Positions 8,703 to 15,865 of a DNA stretch of 39,917 nucleotides are shown one piece after another (the first letter of the stretch is position 1; the number at the start of each line of letters is the position of its first letter). The DNA is taken from assembly GCF_002382885.1 (NCBI RefSeq), contig NZ_NWVL01000069.1, forward strand, positions 1 through 39,917, given 5' to 3'. The position numbers were made by a program, and so were the translations under genes. A model generated the notes under the pieces. The model saw nothing but the letters and a program-made list of their open reading frames with translations, was not told the DNA's origin and searched no databases. This DNA comes from Streptomyces sp. WZ.A104. Its GTDB lineage: Bacteria > Actinomycetota > Actinomycetes > Streptomycetales > Streptomycetaceae.

Positions 8703-8714
8703 TTGGTCTAGACA
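8703..8714. promoter_or_regulatory. DasR/GntR-HutC-type operator (dre-like), site 2
   Basis: TTGGTCTAGACA contains GGTCTAGAC, nine consecutive matches to the dre core. It lies about 250 bases upstream of the ligase start and about 104 bases from site 1. The paired arrangement makes chance less likely, but flanking matches to the full 16-base consensus are weak. Confidence 0.5.
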
Positions 8715-8966
8715 TGCAACGGCAGCCATGGTTACTGTCGAGCCGATTCACCGCCGAAGCTCAACCACGCCGCCCCCAGAGGCGCCCCGGGACCCGTCTT
8801 CCGAGCCGCGTAGGCTCCCCGGCCCCTTCGAGCTGTCCGCCCGCCTGCCCGCCCCGCCCGCGCACCCGCCGTCGGGCCGCCACGCCCTGCCCCGGCCGCC
8901 CGGTCCGCCTGTGCCCGCGCCCCGCCGCTGCGCCCGCCCGTCCACACCCGAGAGGGAACGGTTCCG

Positions 8967-9824
8967 ATGAGCACCTCCCCCACCACCGCCCTGCCGAAGC
9001 TCGGCCTGAAGAGCCCCGGCGCGGGCCTGATCACCCTGGACCCGGTGCGTACGGCACTGCTGCACGGCCTGGACGGCCTGCTCACCGGACTGGCGGCACA
9101 GCTCTCCGCCCCCGAGGTCGTCGGCCCGCCGCTGCTGTCCGTCGAGGGGCTGACCAGGCTCGACTACTTCCGCAACTTCCCCCATCTCGGCGTCTCCGCC
9201 GCACGGTTCGCCCCGGAGGGCCTGGACGGGCTGGCCGCCGGTTCGCCCGCGGCCGAGCTGCCGTTGCGGCCGACCGGCCACCTGCTGCCGTCCGCGACCT
9301 GTTACGGCCTGCTGCTCTCCCTGGAGGGCGAGGACGTCGGCGCGGCCGGGCTGCGGCTGTCGGCGACCGGGCGCTGCTTCCGCAACGAGACGCACTACGA
9401 CGGGCTGCGACGGCTGTGGGGTTTCCACATGCGTGAGGTGCTGTACCTGGGGACGAAGGACGGGGCCGTCGAACACCTGGACAGGGGCTCCGAGTTCGTC
9501 CAGGAACTGGCCGCCCGCCTGGGGCTGACCCTGACCCGGGCCACGGCCGACGACCCCTTCTACGACAAGGGCGGCTCGCGGGCGAAGCTGATGGCCCTGG
9601 ACCCGGTCAAGCACGAGTTCAGCGCGCCCGACGGCACAGCCATCGCCTCGGTCAACCGGCACCGCAACTTCTTCGGCGAGCGCCTGGGCATCCGGGCCGG
9701 TGAACACGGCCCCGCGTACAGCGCCTGCGTCGCCTTCGGCGTGGAGCGCTGGGTCCACGCCATGATCCTCGCGCACGGAACGGCCGAAGAGGCGCTGGAC
9801 AGGCTCCGCGAGGCCCGGCCCTGA
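8967..9824 (+). CDS. Amino acid:[carrier protein] ligase, class II aaRS-like
   Basis: A 285-residue homologue of the catalytic core of atypical (archaeal-type) seryl-tRNA synthetase, lacking a tRNA-binding domain. Motif 2 is GRCFRNE (135-141) and motif 3 is GVERW (258-262). Three candidate zinc ligands of this group are present: C112 (SATCYG), E157 (MREVLYLG) and C254 (YSACVAFG). Characterised members from Bradyrhizobium and others adenylate Gly or Ala and transfer it to the phosphopantetheine arm of a small carrier protein instead of tRNA. The carrier protein encoded 90 bases downstream fits exactly. ATG at 8967 follows GAGAGGGAA. The preferred amino acid cannot be read with confidence. First gene of the plus-strand biosynthetic operon. 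Confidence 0.88.
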   Translation: MSTSPTTALPKLGLKSPGAGLITLDPVRTALLHGLDGLLTGLAAQLSAPEVVGPPLLSVEGLTRLDYFRNFPHLGVSAARFAPEGLDGLAAGSPAAELPLRPTGHLLPSATCYGLLLSLEGEDVGAAGLRLSATGRCFRNETHYDGLRRLWGFHMREVLYLGTKDGAVEHLDRGSEFVQELAARLGLTLTRATADDPFYDKGGSRAKLMALDPVKHEFSAPDGTAIASVNRHRNFFGERLGIRAGEHGPAYSACVAFGVERWVHAMILAHGTAEEALDRLREARP

Positions 9825-9914
9825 AAGGCCGTCGAAGACCGGCCCAGCACACGGCCACCCTCCCGGATTCAGGAACCGAGCAACCGCGCAGCCGCGGAGA
9901 AGGAGCAGCCCGCC

Positions 9915-10175
9915 ATGGAACGCATCGTCGCGTGGATCCACGAGAAGAACCCCGGCCTCGACGGACCGATCGGGGAGGACGAGGACCTGATCGAGGCCCG
10001 CCTCATCGACTCCCTGGACTTCCTGGAGTTCGTGTACCTCCTGGAGAGCATCTCCGGCCGGGAGATCGACCTCCAAGAGGTCACCATCGACGATTTCGGC
10101 ACCCTGAACCGCATCAAGGAACGCTTCCTGTCCACCGCCCCGGCCCCGGCCGCCCCCCAGACGGCTTCCCGGTGA
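9915..10175 (+). CDS. Aminoacyl/acyl carrier protein
   Basis: An 86-residue, acidic, helical carrier protein. The phosphopantetheine attachment Ser is S33 in the motif LIDSLDFLEF, preceded by an acidic segment (GEDEDLIEARL). AAGGAG lies ten bases before the ATG. Carrier proteins partnered with class II aaRS-like ligases are small, free-standing and encoded nearby, as here. It would be activated by the PPTase encoded next and loaded by the ligase encoded before it, then serve the condensation-domain protein. The Pro/Ala-rich tail after residue 73 looks flexible. Confidence 0.92.
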   Translation: MERIVAWIHEKNPGLDGPIGEDEDLIEARLIDSLDFLEFVYLLESISGREIDLQEVTIDDFGTLNRIKERFLSTAPAPAAPQTASR

Positions 10176-10203
10176 GCGTCCGGCCGGACGGCGTACGGCA
10201 GTG

Positions 10204-10926
10204 ATGACCGGTCCGGATCGGGAGCCGCCGGACGGTCGCACCGCGCTGGCCGTCGTGGCGACCACGGCCGAGGTACTGGACCGCCCCGATCTGGACGAGG
10301 GCCTGCTCGCCCCGTGGGAACGGCGGCGCCTGGCGCGGGTCCGCGTCCCGAGCCGGCGCGACGACGTGCTGGCGGCACGGCTGTTGCTGCGCCTCTGCGC
10401 GGCACGGTTCACCGGACGGCAGCCGCACGAGCTGCTCCCCGCCCAGTTCTGCGCGGCCTGTGAACGTTACGGGCACGGTCGGCCGTACCTGCGCGGTCAC
10501 CCGGACGTGGGCGTCAGCCTCAGTCACGCGGACGGGCTGGTCGCGGCGGCCGCCGGGCCCGGGGCGGTGGGTGTCGACGTGGAACCCGCGGCCCGCACGG
10601 TCGGACCGCCGCCGATGCTGGCACGGCTGATGAGCGAGGCCCAACTGCGGGCCGTGGGCGCACTGCCCGACCCGGACCGGGCAGTGCTGCGGATGTGGGT
10701 GCGCAGGGAGGCCCTGCTCAAGGCCGGTCACCCCGGCGCCGGCAGCGCGGCCGACGTGCCGCACACCGTTCCGGACAGCGGCAGCCGTGCAGGCCGCCCG
10801 GGCGGCCTGCACGTCCTGGACTGGACGGACGAGCGCCGGGCCGCCGTGGCGACCGTGGCCAGCGCCGTCCCAGCCCGGCGCTTCTCCGTGACGCCAACTC
10901 CGAGCGCTCTGCGCGAAACGATGTGA
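10204..10926 (+). CDS. 4'-phosphopantetheinyl transferase (Sfp type)
   Basis: A 240-residue Sfp-superfamily enzyme that would convert the apo carrier protein to its holo form using coenzyme A. GVDVEP (D125 and E127) is the magnesium-binding motif, SLSHADG (105-111) is the conserved substrate segment, and WVRREALLKAG (165-175) is the second catalytic helix with E169 and K173. ATG 10204 is taken; GTG 10201 is directly in front and in frame. It lies 28 bases after the carrier protein and 8 bases before the condensation gene, in one operon. A dedicated PPTase suggests that the locus is a self-contained pathway. Confidence 0.92.
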   Translation: MTGPDREPPDGRTALAVVATTAEVLDRPDLDEGLLAPWERRRLARVRVPSRRDDVLAARLLLRLCAARFTGRQPHELLPAQFCAACERYGHGRPYLRGHPDVGVSLSHADGLVAAAAGPGAVGVDVEPAARTVGPPPMLARLMSEAQLRAVGALPDPDRAVLRMWVRREALLKAGHPGAGSAADVPHTVPDSGSRAGRPGGLHVLDWTDERRAAVATVASAVPARRFSVTPTPSALRETM

Positions 10927-10934
10927 GGTAGCAG

Positions 10935-12389
10935 ATGTCATCGCACGACACCGGGACCGTCGGGGCCGCAACACTCTCCGTCCCGTTCTCCGGTCTGCGG
11001 TCCGGATCGGCTCCGATGAGCTGGGGACAGCAGGCGATCTGGAAGTCCATCAGCTGGCTGGAGGAGGAGGCCCATTACTTCAACCTCGCCCGTGTGGTGG
11101 CCCTCCCCGACGGCACGGCCACGGACGGCGTCATCACCGCCCTCGGGCAGCTGATCGCCCGCCACGAGGCCCTGCGCAGCACCTTCGCGAACGGGGCGGA
11201 CGGGCCTGTGCAAACGGTGTACGGGGACGGCTCGGCCACGGTGACCGTCCACGCCTCCCCGCCGGACGCCCCCGGCCCCCCGGACGAGACGGACGCCCAG
11301 GCGTTCGCGGACCGCCTCGCCGCCAGCCCCTTCCGCAACGGCGAGGAGTTCGGGATGCGGTACGCGCTCCTGACCCACGCCGGGGAGCCGGTGTGGCTGG
11401 TCATGGTGGTGTCGCACCAGGCCACCGACTTCTGGGGCGTGCGGGTCCTGGAGGACGAGCTGGCCCGGCTGCTGCGCGGCGAGAGCCTCGGCCCGGTCGA
11501 GTGGCAGCCGCTCGACCAGGCCCGCCACCAGCAGGAGGGCGAGGGCGCCCGGCGGGGCCGCGCGGCACTGGAGCACTGGGAGCGGACGCTCAGCACCGCG
11601 CCCGCCTCCCACTTCGACTTCGCCCCGCCGCCGGACGGGGCGAGCGAGGACGACCCCGAACGCTTCGTGCGGCTGCGGCTGGACTCGGTGGCAGGTGCCG
11701 TGGCCGCCCAGCGGCTGGCCGACCGCTGCCGGGTCAGCACGAGCACGGTACTGCTGACGGCCGCGGCGGTGACGCTCGCCGCGTACACGGGCCATGACCG
11801 CGCGGTGCTGCTCCTGATCGCGGGGAACCGCAACGAGCCCCGGCTGCAGAGCATGGTGGGTGCGCAGACGGAGAACGCCCTGTTCGTCCTGGCGCACGGG
11901 GAGGGGACCTTCGAGGACGCGGTGCGCGGCGGCTTCCTCACGACGATGAGCGCCTACCGGTACGGGGAGTACGACCCCGCGGCGATGGACGAGGTGCACG
12001 AGCGGGTCGGCCGGGCCCGTGGCCGGAAGCTGGACCTGTCGGCGTTCTTCAACGACGTACGGATGCAGGACCGCTGGGACACGCTTCCGGACACGGGGGA
12101 CGACCCGGAGGCCCTACTGGCCCTGCGTGAGCGCAGCGAGGTCGACTTCATCGGGTCGTGGGCCCGCCAGGACGCCAAGTACTTCGTCCACACGCCGTAC
12201 TCCGCTGACAGCCTCCAGCTGTTCCTGATGGCCGACACGCACTACCTGCCTGTCCCGGTGATCGAGGGGCTGCTGCGGGCGATGGAGACCCTGCTCGTCG
12301 AGAGCGTGCACGGGAAGGTGACACCGGCGGAAGCGCTGAGCGGCCTCACGCTCCCGAAGAGGGAACGGACACCGGACACCCGCGCCTGA
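10935..12389 (+). CDS. Free-standing condensation-domain protein
   Basis: A 484-residue protein covering a whole NRPS condensation domain (two chloramphenicol-acetyltransferase-like lobes) with no adenylation or carrier domain. Recognisable parts: SWGQQAIW (29-36), RHEALRSTF (76-84), the active-site motif as SHQATDFWG (160-168), and GNRNEP near 297. The canonical HHxxxDG is altered: the first His is Ser and the Gly is Phe, but the catalytic second His (H161) and Asp (D165) remain. It probably forms an amide or ester using the aminoacyl group on the carrier protein as donor; the acceptor is unknown. GAGGTAGCAG precedes the ATG. Confidence 0.88.
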   Translation: MSSHDTGTVGAATLSVPFSGLRSGSAPMSWGQQAIWKSISWLEEEAHYFNLARVVALPDGTATDGVITALGQLIARHEALRSTFANGADGPVQTVYGDGSATVTVHASPPDAPGPPDETDAQAFADRLAASPFRNGEEFGMRYALLTHAGEPVWLVMVVSHQATDFWGVRVLEDELARLLRGESLGPVEWQPLDQARHQQEGEGARRGRAALEHWERTLSTAPASHFDFAPPPDGASEDDPERFVRLRLDSVAGAVAAQRLADRCRVSTSTVLLTAAAVTLAAYTGHDRAVLLLIAGNRNEPRLQSMVGAQTENALFVLAHGEGTFEDAVRGGFLTTMSAYRYGEYDPAAMDEVHERVGRARGRKLDLSAFFNDVRMQDRWDTLPDTGDDPEALLALRERSEVDFIGSWARQDAKYFVHTPYSADSLQLFLMADTHYLPVPVIEGLLRAMETLLVESVHGKVTPAEALSGLTLPKRERTPDTRA

Positions 12390-12425
12390 AAGGACGTGGT
12401 GCATGGGTGCCTGGTGTCCGGTGTC
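12368..12425. terminator. Inverted repeat spanning the stop codon of the condensation gene
   Basis: gacaccggacacc (12368-12380) and ggtgtccggtgtc (12413-12425) are exact reverse complements separated by 32 bases, with the TGA stop (12387-12389) in the loop. The arms are themselves repetitive (ggtgtc units). It could be an RNA hairpin acting with the stronger hairpin about 30 bases downstream. Confidence 0.4.
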
Positions 12426-12457
12426 TGGTGTCGAGAACGTTCGAGCCCCGCATGCCG

Positions 12458-12489
12458 CGGCTCACCTCCGCTCGGCCGGAGGTGAGCCG
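12458..12489 (+). terminator. Rho-independent-type hairpin ending the biosynthetic operon
   Basis: A perfect 13-bp inverted repeat, cggctcacctccg (12458-12470) and cggaggtgagccg (12477-12489), with a 6-base loop and no T-run, lying 69 bases after the condensation gene. Typical of GC-rich actinobacterial terminators. The rest of 12490-12618 holds no gene I can support. Confidence 0.7.
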
Positions 12490-12618
12490 TTCGGCGCCAC
12501 TCCCGAGGACCGGGCACGGTTCCGCGTGTGCTCGCCGCCTCAACAGCACCCGTCCTGCCTGGCCGCCCTCCTGATGCCCCACCAAAGCGAACTCCGATGC
12601 GAACGACGCAGATCGTAA

Positions 12619-12633
12619 TGACATCCATTTTCA
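12619..12633. promoter_or_regulatory. Zur box upstream of the bL32 paralogue and CobW gene
   Basis: TGACATCCATTTTCA follows the 7-1-7 pattern of actinobacterial Zur boxes (TGAAAATnATTTTCA-like): outer TGA/TCA arms and an A/T-rich right half. It stands out from the GC-rich surroundings and lies 43 bases before the bL32 start. TATCGT at 12636-12641 may be the -10 element, so bound Zur would block the promoter. Confidence 0.75.
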
Positions 12634-12675
12634 TGTATCGTCTGCCTCGTTCACCGATCGCACCCGGAGGTCACC

Positions 12676-12846
12676 ATGGCCGTACCCAAACGCAAGATGT
12701 CGCGCAGCAACACCAGGCACCGCCGCGCGCAGTGGAAGGCCTCAACGCCTCAGCTGGTGACGGTCACGGTGGACGGCGCTCCCCACCTCGTCCCCCAGCG
12801 GCTCGCCAAGGCGTACGAGCGCGGCCTGCTCCGCCCCGAGGGCTGA
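12676..12846 (+). CDS. rpmF: 50S ribosomal protein bL32, zinc-independent (C-) paralogue
   Basis: A 56-residue ribosomal protein bL32, MAVPKRKMSRSNTRHRRAQW at the start and ending in LAKAYERGLLRPEG. It contains no cysteine, whereas zinc-binding bL32 has four. Such C- paralogues are made under zinc starvation, replace the zinc form and release zinc. CGGAGG precedes the ATG by 7 bases. A Zur box lies upstream, and the CobW-type GTPase gene follows after 7 bases, so both are probably one zinc-repressed operon. Confidence 0.93.
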   Translation: MAVPKRKMSRSNTRHRRAQWKASTPQLVTVTVDGAPHLVPQRLAKAYERGLLRPEG

Positions 12847-12853
12847 CGCCGGC

Positions 12854-14044
12854 ATGCCGCCTCACGCACCCCCGCCGCGCCTCCCCGTCACGGTCCTGTC
12901 GGGGTTCCTCGGCGCCGGAAAGACCACCCTGCTCAACCACGTCCTCGGAAACCGCGAGGGCATGCGCGTCGCCGTCATCGTCAACGACATGAGCGAGGTG
13001 AACATCGACGCCGCCCTCGTACGCGGCGGCGAGTCCGCCCTGTCGCGCACCGAGGAGCGTCTGGTCGAGATGACCAACGGGTGCATCTGCTGCACCCTGC
13101 GCGACGATCTGCTGGAGGAAGTCGACCGGCTGGCACGCGAGGGGCGTTTCGACTACCTCCTCATCGAGTCCTCCGGCATCTCCGAGCCCATGCCGGTGGC
13201 GGCCACCTTCGCCTTCGCCCGCGACGACGGCGCCACCCTCGGCGACCTGGCCCGCTTGGACACCATGGTCACGGTCGTGGACGCCGCCAACTTCCTGCCC
13301 GAACTGGCCGGTGGAGACGAACTGGCCCAACGCGGCCTGGACCAGTACGAGAACGACGAGCGTACCGTCAGCGACCTGCTGATGGACCAGATCGAGTTCG
13401 CCGACGTCATCGTCCTCAACAAGCTCGACCTCGTCGACACCGCCTCCGCCGACCTGCTCCGAGCCACCCTCTCGCGACTCAACCCCGCCGCCCGTGTCGT
13501 GCCCGCCGAGCGGGGACGCGTACCGGTCGGCGAGGTCCTGGGCACCGCGAGGTTCGATCTGGAGCGGGCACAGCAGGCTCCGGGCTGGGTGAGGGAACTC
13601 AACGGTGACCACGTTCCCGAGACGGAGGAGTACGGCATCTCCTCGACCGTCTTCCGCTCCGATGCGCCCTTCCACCCCGGACGGCTGTGGTCGTTCGTGA
13701 CGGAGGCGCTGGACAGCGGCACCTACGGGCAGGTCATCAGATCCAAGGGCTTCTTCACCCTCGCCAGTCGCTCCCACGTGATGGGACTGTGGTCCCAGGC
13801 GGGTTCAGTGGTCCGCTTCGAGCCCTACTCCGCTCGCGACACCGACAGCCTCCACGTCCAGGAACTCGTCTTCATCGGAACCCAGCTCAAGGCGGCGCGG
13901 CTGCGGGCAGCCCTGACCGACTGCCTCATGCGGGAAGGCGAAGCCCAGCCCGCGACCGACCCCTTCCCGGTCTGGGACGCCTACGGCTTCGACGAGCTCT
14001 GCGCGCACGAGCACGACGCCCTCACCACCGTGACGGGGCACTGA
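12854..14044 (+). CDS. CobW/COG0523 GTPase, zinc metallochaperone
   Basis: A 396-residue G3E-family P-loop GTPase. Walker A is GFLGAGKTT (17-25), the metal-binding CxCC is GCICC (76-80, C77 being replaced by none: C at 77, 79 and 80), the switch segment is SSGISEP near 106-111 and the base-recognition motif is NKLD (187-190). The C-terminal half holds the CobW_C domain (SKGFFTL and HVMGLWSQAG). Members controlled by Zur deliver zinc to client enzymes when zinc is scarce (ZagA/YciC group). It is co-transcribed with the cysteine-free bL32 behind a Zur box. The zinc role is inferred from family and context. Confidence 0.92.
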   Translation: MPPHAPPPRLPVTVLSGFLGAGKTTLLNHVLGNREGMRVAVIVNDMSEVNIDAALVRGGESALSRTEERLVEMTNGCICCTLRDDLLEEVDRLAREGRFDYLLIESSGISEPMPVAATFAFARDDGATLGDLARLDTMVTVVDAANFLPELAGGDELAQRGLDQYENDERTVSDLLMDQIEFADVIVLNKLDLVDTASADLLRATLSRLNPAARVVPAERGRVPVGEVLGTARFDLERAQQAPGWVRELNGDHVPETEEYGISSTVFRSDAPFHPGRLWSFVTEALDSGTYGQVIRSKGFFTLASRSHVMGLWSQAGSVVRFEPYSARDTDSLHVQELVFIGTQLKAARLRAALTDCLMREGEAQPATDPFPVWDAYGFDELCAHEHDALTTVTGH

Positions 14045-14270
14045 AACCCCGGGCCGGACGGTGGTCGCAGCCACGGCACCGTCCGGCCCGGTGCATACCT
14101 GCGTCGCCGACGTCGGTCTCGCCCGCATGGGCCACATGGGCACCGACCTGCTGCGGAAGTTCACCTCCGACCGCGGAAAAGCACGCAGTCGCCGCCACAT
14201 CACTCTTTCCAGTGAGAAGCGGCCAATCCCCCTGCACAAGCCCTTTCCGCGGGAGATCTGGAATACGGAG
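14045..14270. other. Intergenic region after the CobW gene, no supported gene
   Basis: An open frame at 14061-14297 encodes 78 residues including GLARMGHMGTDLLRKF, which faintly recalls the NAD-binding start of 6-phosphogluconate dehydrogenases. There is no ribosome binding site and the rest does not fit, so I treat it as non-coding or as an unrecognisable fragment. Confidence 0.3.
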
Positions 14271-14314
14271 GAACGCGGAATGCACCCCCAGGAGTAGGGG
14301 TGAATTCCGCGTTC
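14271..14314. terminator. Long bidirectional terminator hairpin
   Basis: gaacgcggaat (14271-14281) pairs with attccgcgttc (14304-14314), and inside it cacccc (14283-14288) pairs with ggggtg (14297-14302), giving a 17-pair stem interrupted by one mismatch and an 8-base loop. It lies between the plus-strand CobW gene and the convergent histidine-rich gene. Confidence 0.8.
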
Positions 14315-14336
14315 TCGAATGGCGCTCGCGAAACAG

Positions 14337-14654
14337 TCAGTGGTCGTCCCAGTGGCCCTCGTGAGCCGCGTGCCGGTGGCCGTCGTGCACGTAGTCCATG
14401 TGGTCGCCGTGGGGAACCGCCACATGCCCACAGCCCTCGCCGTGCACGTGGGCGTGTCCGGAGTGCTCTCGATGCCCGTCAACCTCGCACTCATCCGCGT
14501 GGCCGTCGTGCTCACGGTGCAGATGCCCGTCGTGCACGTAGTCGACATGATCGCCGTGAGGGACTGCCACGTGCCCGCAGCCCGCGGCGTGCGCATGGCC
14601 ATGCCCGGGATGCGGCTGATGTTGCAGGGATGTCGCCACTTCACTCATCTCCAT
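14337..14654 (-). CDS. Histidine-rich, probably zinc-binding protein with duplicated module
   Basis: A 105-residue protein from ATG 14654 (MEMSEV); ATG 14648 (MSEV) is equally possible, and neither has a good ribosome binding site. A strong AGGAGG (complement of 14698-14703) lies too far upstream. Roughly one residue in four is His, and Asp, Glu and two Cys-Gly-His sites add further ligands. Two copies of a module of about 30 residues are visible: CGHVAVPHGDHVDYVHDGH and CGHVAVPHGDHMDYVHDGH, which differ by one residue. No signal peptide, so it is probably cytoplasmic. With a Zur box upstream and a zinc GTPase gene next door, a zinc buffer or carrier role is likely. No enzymatic domain is seen. 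Confidence 0.8.
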   Translation of the reverse strand: MEMSEVATSLQHQPHPGHGHAHAAGCGHVAVPHGDHVDYVHDGHLHREHDGHADECEVDGHREHSGHAHVHGEGCGHVAVPHGDHMDYVHDGHRHAAHEGHWDDH

Positions 14655-15011
14655 GGATTCAGACCACCACCCATTTCGCGGCGGCAGCTTCCAACGTCCT
14701 CCTGTTTTTTCACCTTCGCGGCCGAGGCTGCCACAGAGAACACACATCGGCAAGCAGGCCAATTACGCGGCGTGCTATCGGTAACGATTATCGACGCTAT
14801 ATCCGAGAAAGCATTTCACCAGTTCCAGTGTGCACGGTCCACACCGGAATCCATTCCGTCGTACGGATCGCGGAGCCGTCGGACCCGTACGAGGAACGCC
14901 GGCGAATGCGGCGGACGGCGCGGTCGGCGGCTCACGCGGCTGGCAGGCCAACGGGGGTGACAACGCATAAGCCCTCACGTGTCACCAGGTCGCGGCCGGA
15001 GCGGTAAGCCC
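14655..15011. other. Intergenic region between the His-rich and methyltransferase genes
   Basis: This 357-base stretch holds a long leader of the His-rich gene (14655-14775), its Zur box (14779-14793), and the 3' flank of the methyltransferase gene. At its right end, taagccctcacgtgtcacc (14968-14986) is repeated with one change at 15005-15023, 37 bases apart; the second copy includes the methyltransferase stop codon. No gene seen. Confidence 0.5.
14779..14793. promoter_or_regulatory. Zur box upstream of the histidine-rich gene
   Basis: CGGTAACGATTATCG is a 7-1-7 near-palindrome sharing 13 central bases (GGTAACGATTATC) with the box at 15843-15857. The A/T-rich core is conspicuous in this GC-rich DNA. 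It lies about 125 bases upstream of the histidine-rich start, implying a leader of roughly 100 bases. Confidence 0.7.
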
Positions 15012-15785
15012 TCAGGTGTCACCCATGACCGCCACCAGGACGGCGCTGTCGCCGAACTGCCAGACCGGTGCGACATGGGCGAAGCCTGCCCGGCGCAGCA
15101 GGGCGGCGTGTCGGCACACCGTGACCCGCTCGTCGCCGCCGCTGTGGGCGTGGAGGGTGTGGCGCCGTCGGCGTTCGTCGAGCAGGTCGGCCAGTTCGGG
15201 GTCCCGGGCCGCGGCGTCCCACCAGGACCGCCAGTCCTCCCACGCGTGGCCGCCCGTACGCTCGGACCTGCGACGACCCACATGGGCGGTGAGGTCCGAG
15301 CAGGGCGCCGCGTCCGGCGGGAAGTGGTCCCCGTTGACGAGGACGCCGCCGGGGCGCAGCAGGGACGCGAGGGAACGGTAGGTGCGCAGCAGCACCGGCT
15401 CGGGCAGGTAGTGCAGGGCGGTCGTCGAGACGGCGGCGTCCAGGGGGCGGTCCAGCCCGAGGGCGTCGGTCCAGCCGTCCGCACCGATGACGGTGTCGAC
15501 GTAGCGGGCGGCGTCGGCATGGTGGGTGCGTCCCAGTTCCAGCAGCACGGGGTCCATGTCGGCGGCCACGATCTCGGCACGCGGGAACCGGTCGGCGAGC
15601 CTGGCCGCCAGGGAGCCGGGGCCGCACCCGAGGTCGAGCAGCAGGGGACGGGCGCGGCCGACGACGGCGTGTTCGACGACATCCGCGATCACGGTGAACC
15701 GCTCCTCGCGGTCCACCGCGTACCGCTCCTGCTGGCGTTCCCAGCGCTCGACCCAGGCCCTGGCCGTCGCCATGCTCACACCCAT
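15012..15785 (-). CDS. SAM-dependent methyltransferase, class I
   Basis: A 257-residue protein from ATG 15785, with GAGGTGA about eight bases upstream; a GTG at 15827 in frame would start almost at the Zur box and is less likely. SAM-binding motif I is LLDLGCGPGSLA (about 49-60), followed by an acidic strand end (EIVAADMDP) and a post-motif segment (LRPGGVLVNGDHF). This is the Methyltransf_25/12-like fold; the acceptor is unknown. A Zur box directly precedes it, and it lies downstream in the same direction as the PLP operon, so it may act on that pathway's product. Confidence 0.85.
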   Translation of the reverse strand: MGVSMATARAWVERWERQQERYAVDREERFTVIADVVEHAVVGRARPLLLDLGCGPGSLAARLADRFPRAEIVAADMDPVLLELGRTHHADAARYVDTVIGADGWTDALGLDRPLDAAVSTTALHYLPEPVLLRTYRSLASLLRPGGVLVNGDHFPPDAAPCSDLTAHVGRRRSERTGGHAWEDWRSWWDAAARDPELADLLDERRRRHTLHAHSGGDERVTVCRHAALLRRAGFAHVAPVWQFGDSAVLVAVMGDT

Positions 15786-15842
15786 AGCGTGCGTCACCTC
15801 GTCTGTCTCACGTCCGTGCGGGGGCACTGACGAATCTACAGG

Positions 15843-15857
15843 TGGTAACGATTATCA
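15843..15857. promoter_or_regulatory. Zur box upstream of the methyltransferase gene
   Basis: TGGTAACGATTATCA fits the 7-1-7 Zur pattern (TGxxAAx-x-xTTxxCA) better than any other site here except the azt box. It lies between the class V PLP gene (ends 15866) and the methyltransferase start (15785), so the methyltransferase has its own zinc-controlled promoter. Confidence 0.78.
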
Positions 15858-15865
15858 GTTGCCAT

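Larger units (their letters stand above)
8384..8966. promoter_or_regulatory. Divergent promoter region of the carrier-protein biosynthetic locus
   Basis: 583 bases separate the exporter operon (minus) from the ligase operon (plus). The left part (8400-8560) is degenerate GC-rich repeat sequence. The central part holds two GGTCYAGAC palindromes (listed separately), about 104 bases apart centre to centre, close to ten helical turns. The right part (8730-8940) is proline-codon-like GC-rich sequence in which I see no gene. No convincing -10/-35 pair could be fixed by eye. Confidence 0.5.

Noticed and set aside
12403..12618. Small frames between the condensation gene and bL32
   Set aside because: They overlap the terminator hairpin and the repeat region, and have no homology or ribosome binding site.
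14061..14297. A 78-residue frame with weak likeness to a 6-phosphogluconate dehydrogenase N terminus
   Set aside because: No ribosome binding site, the match covers about 16 residues only, and the end lies inside the terminator hairpin.
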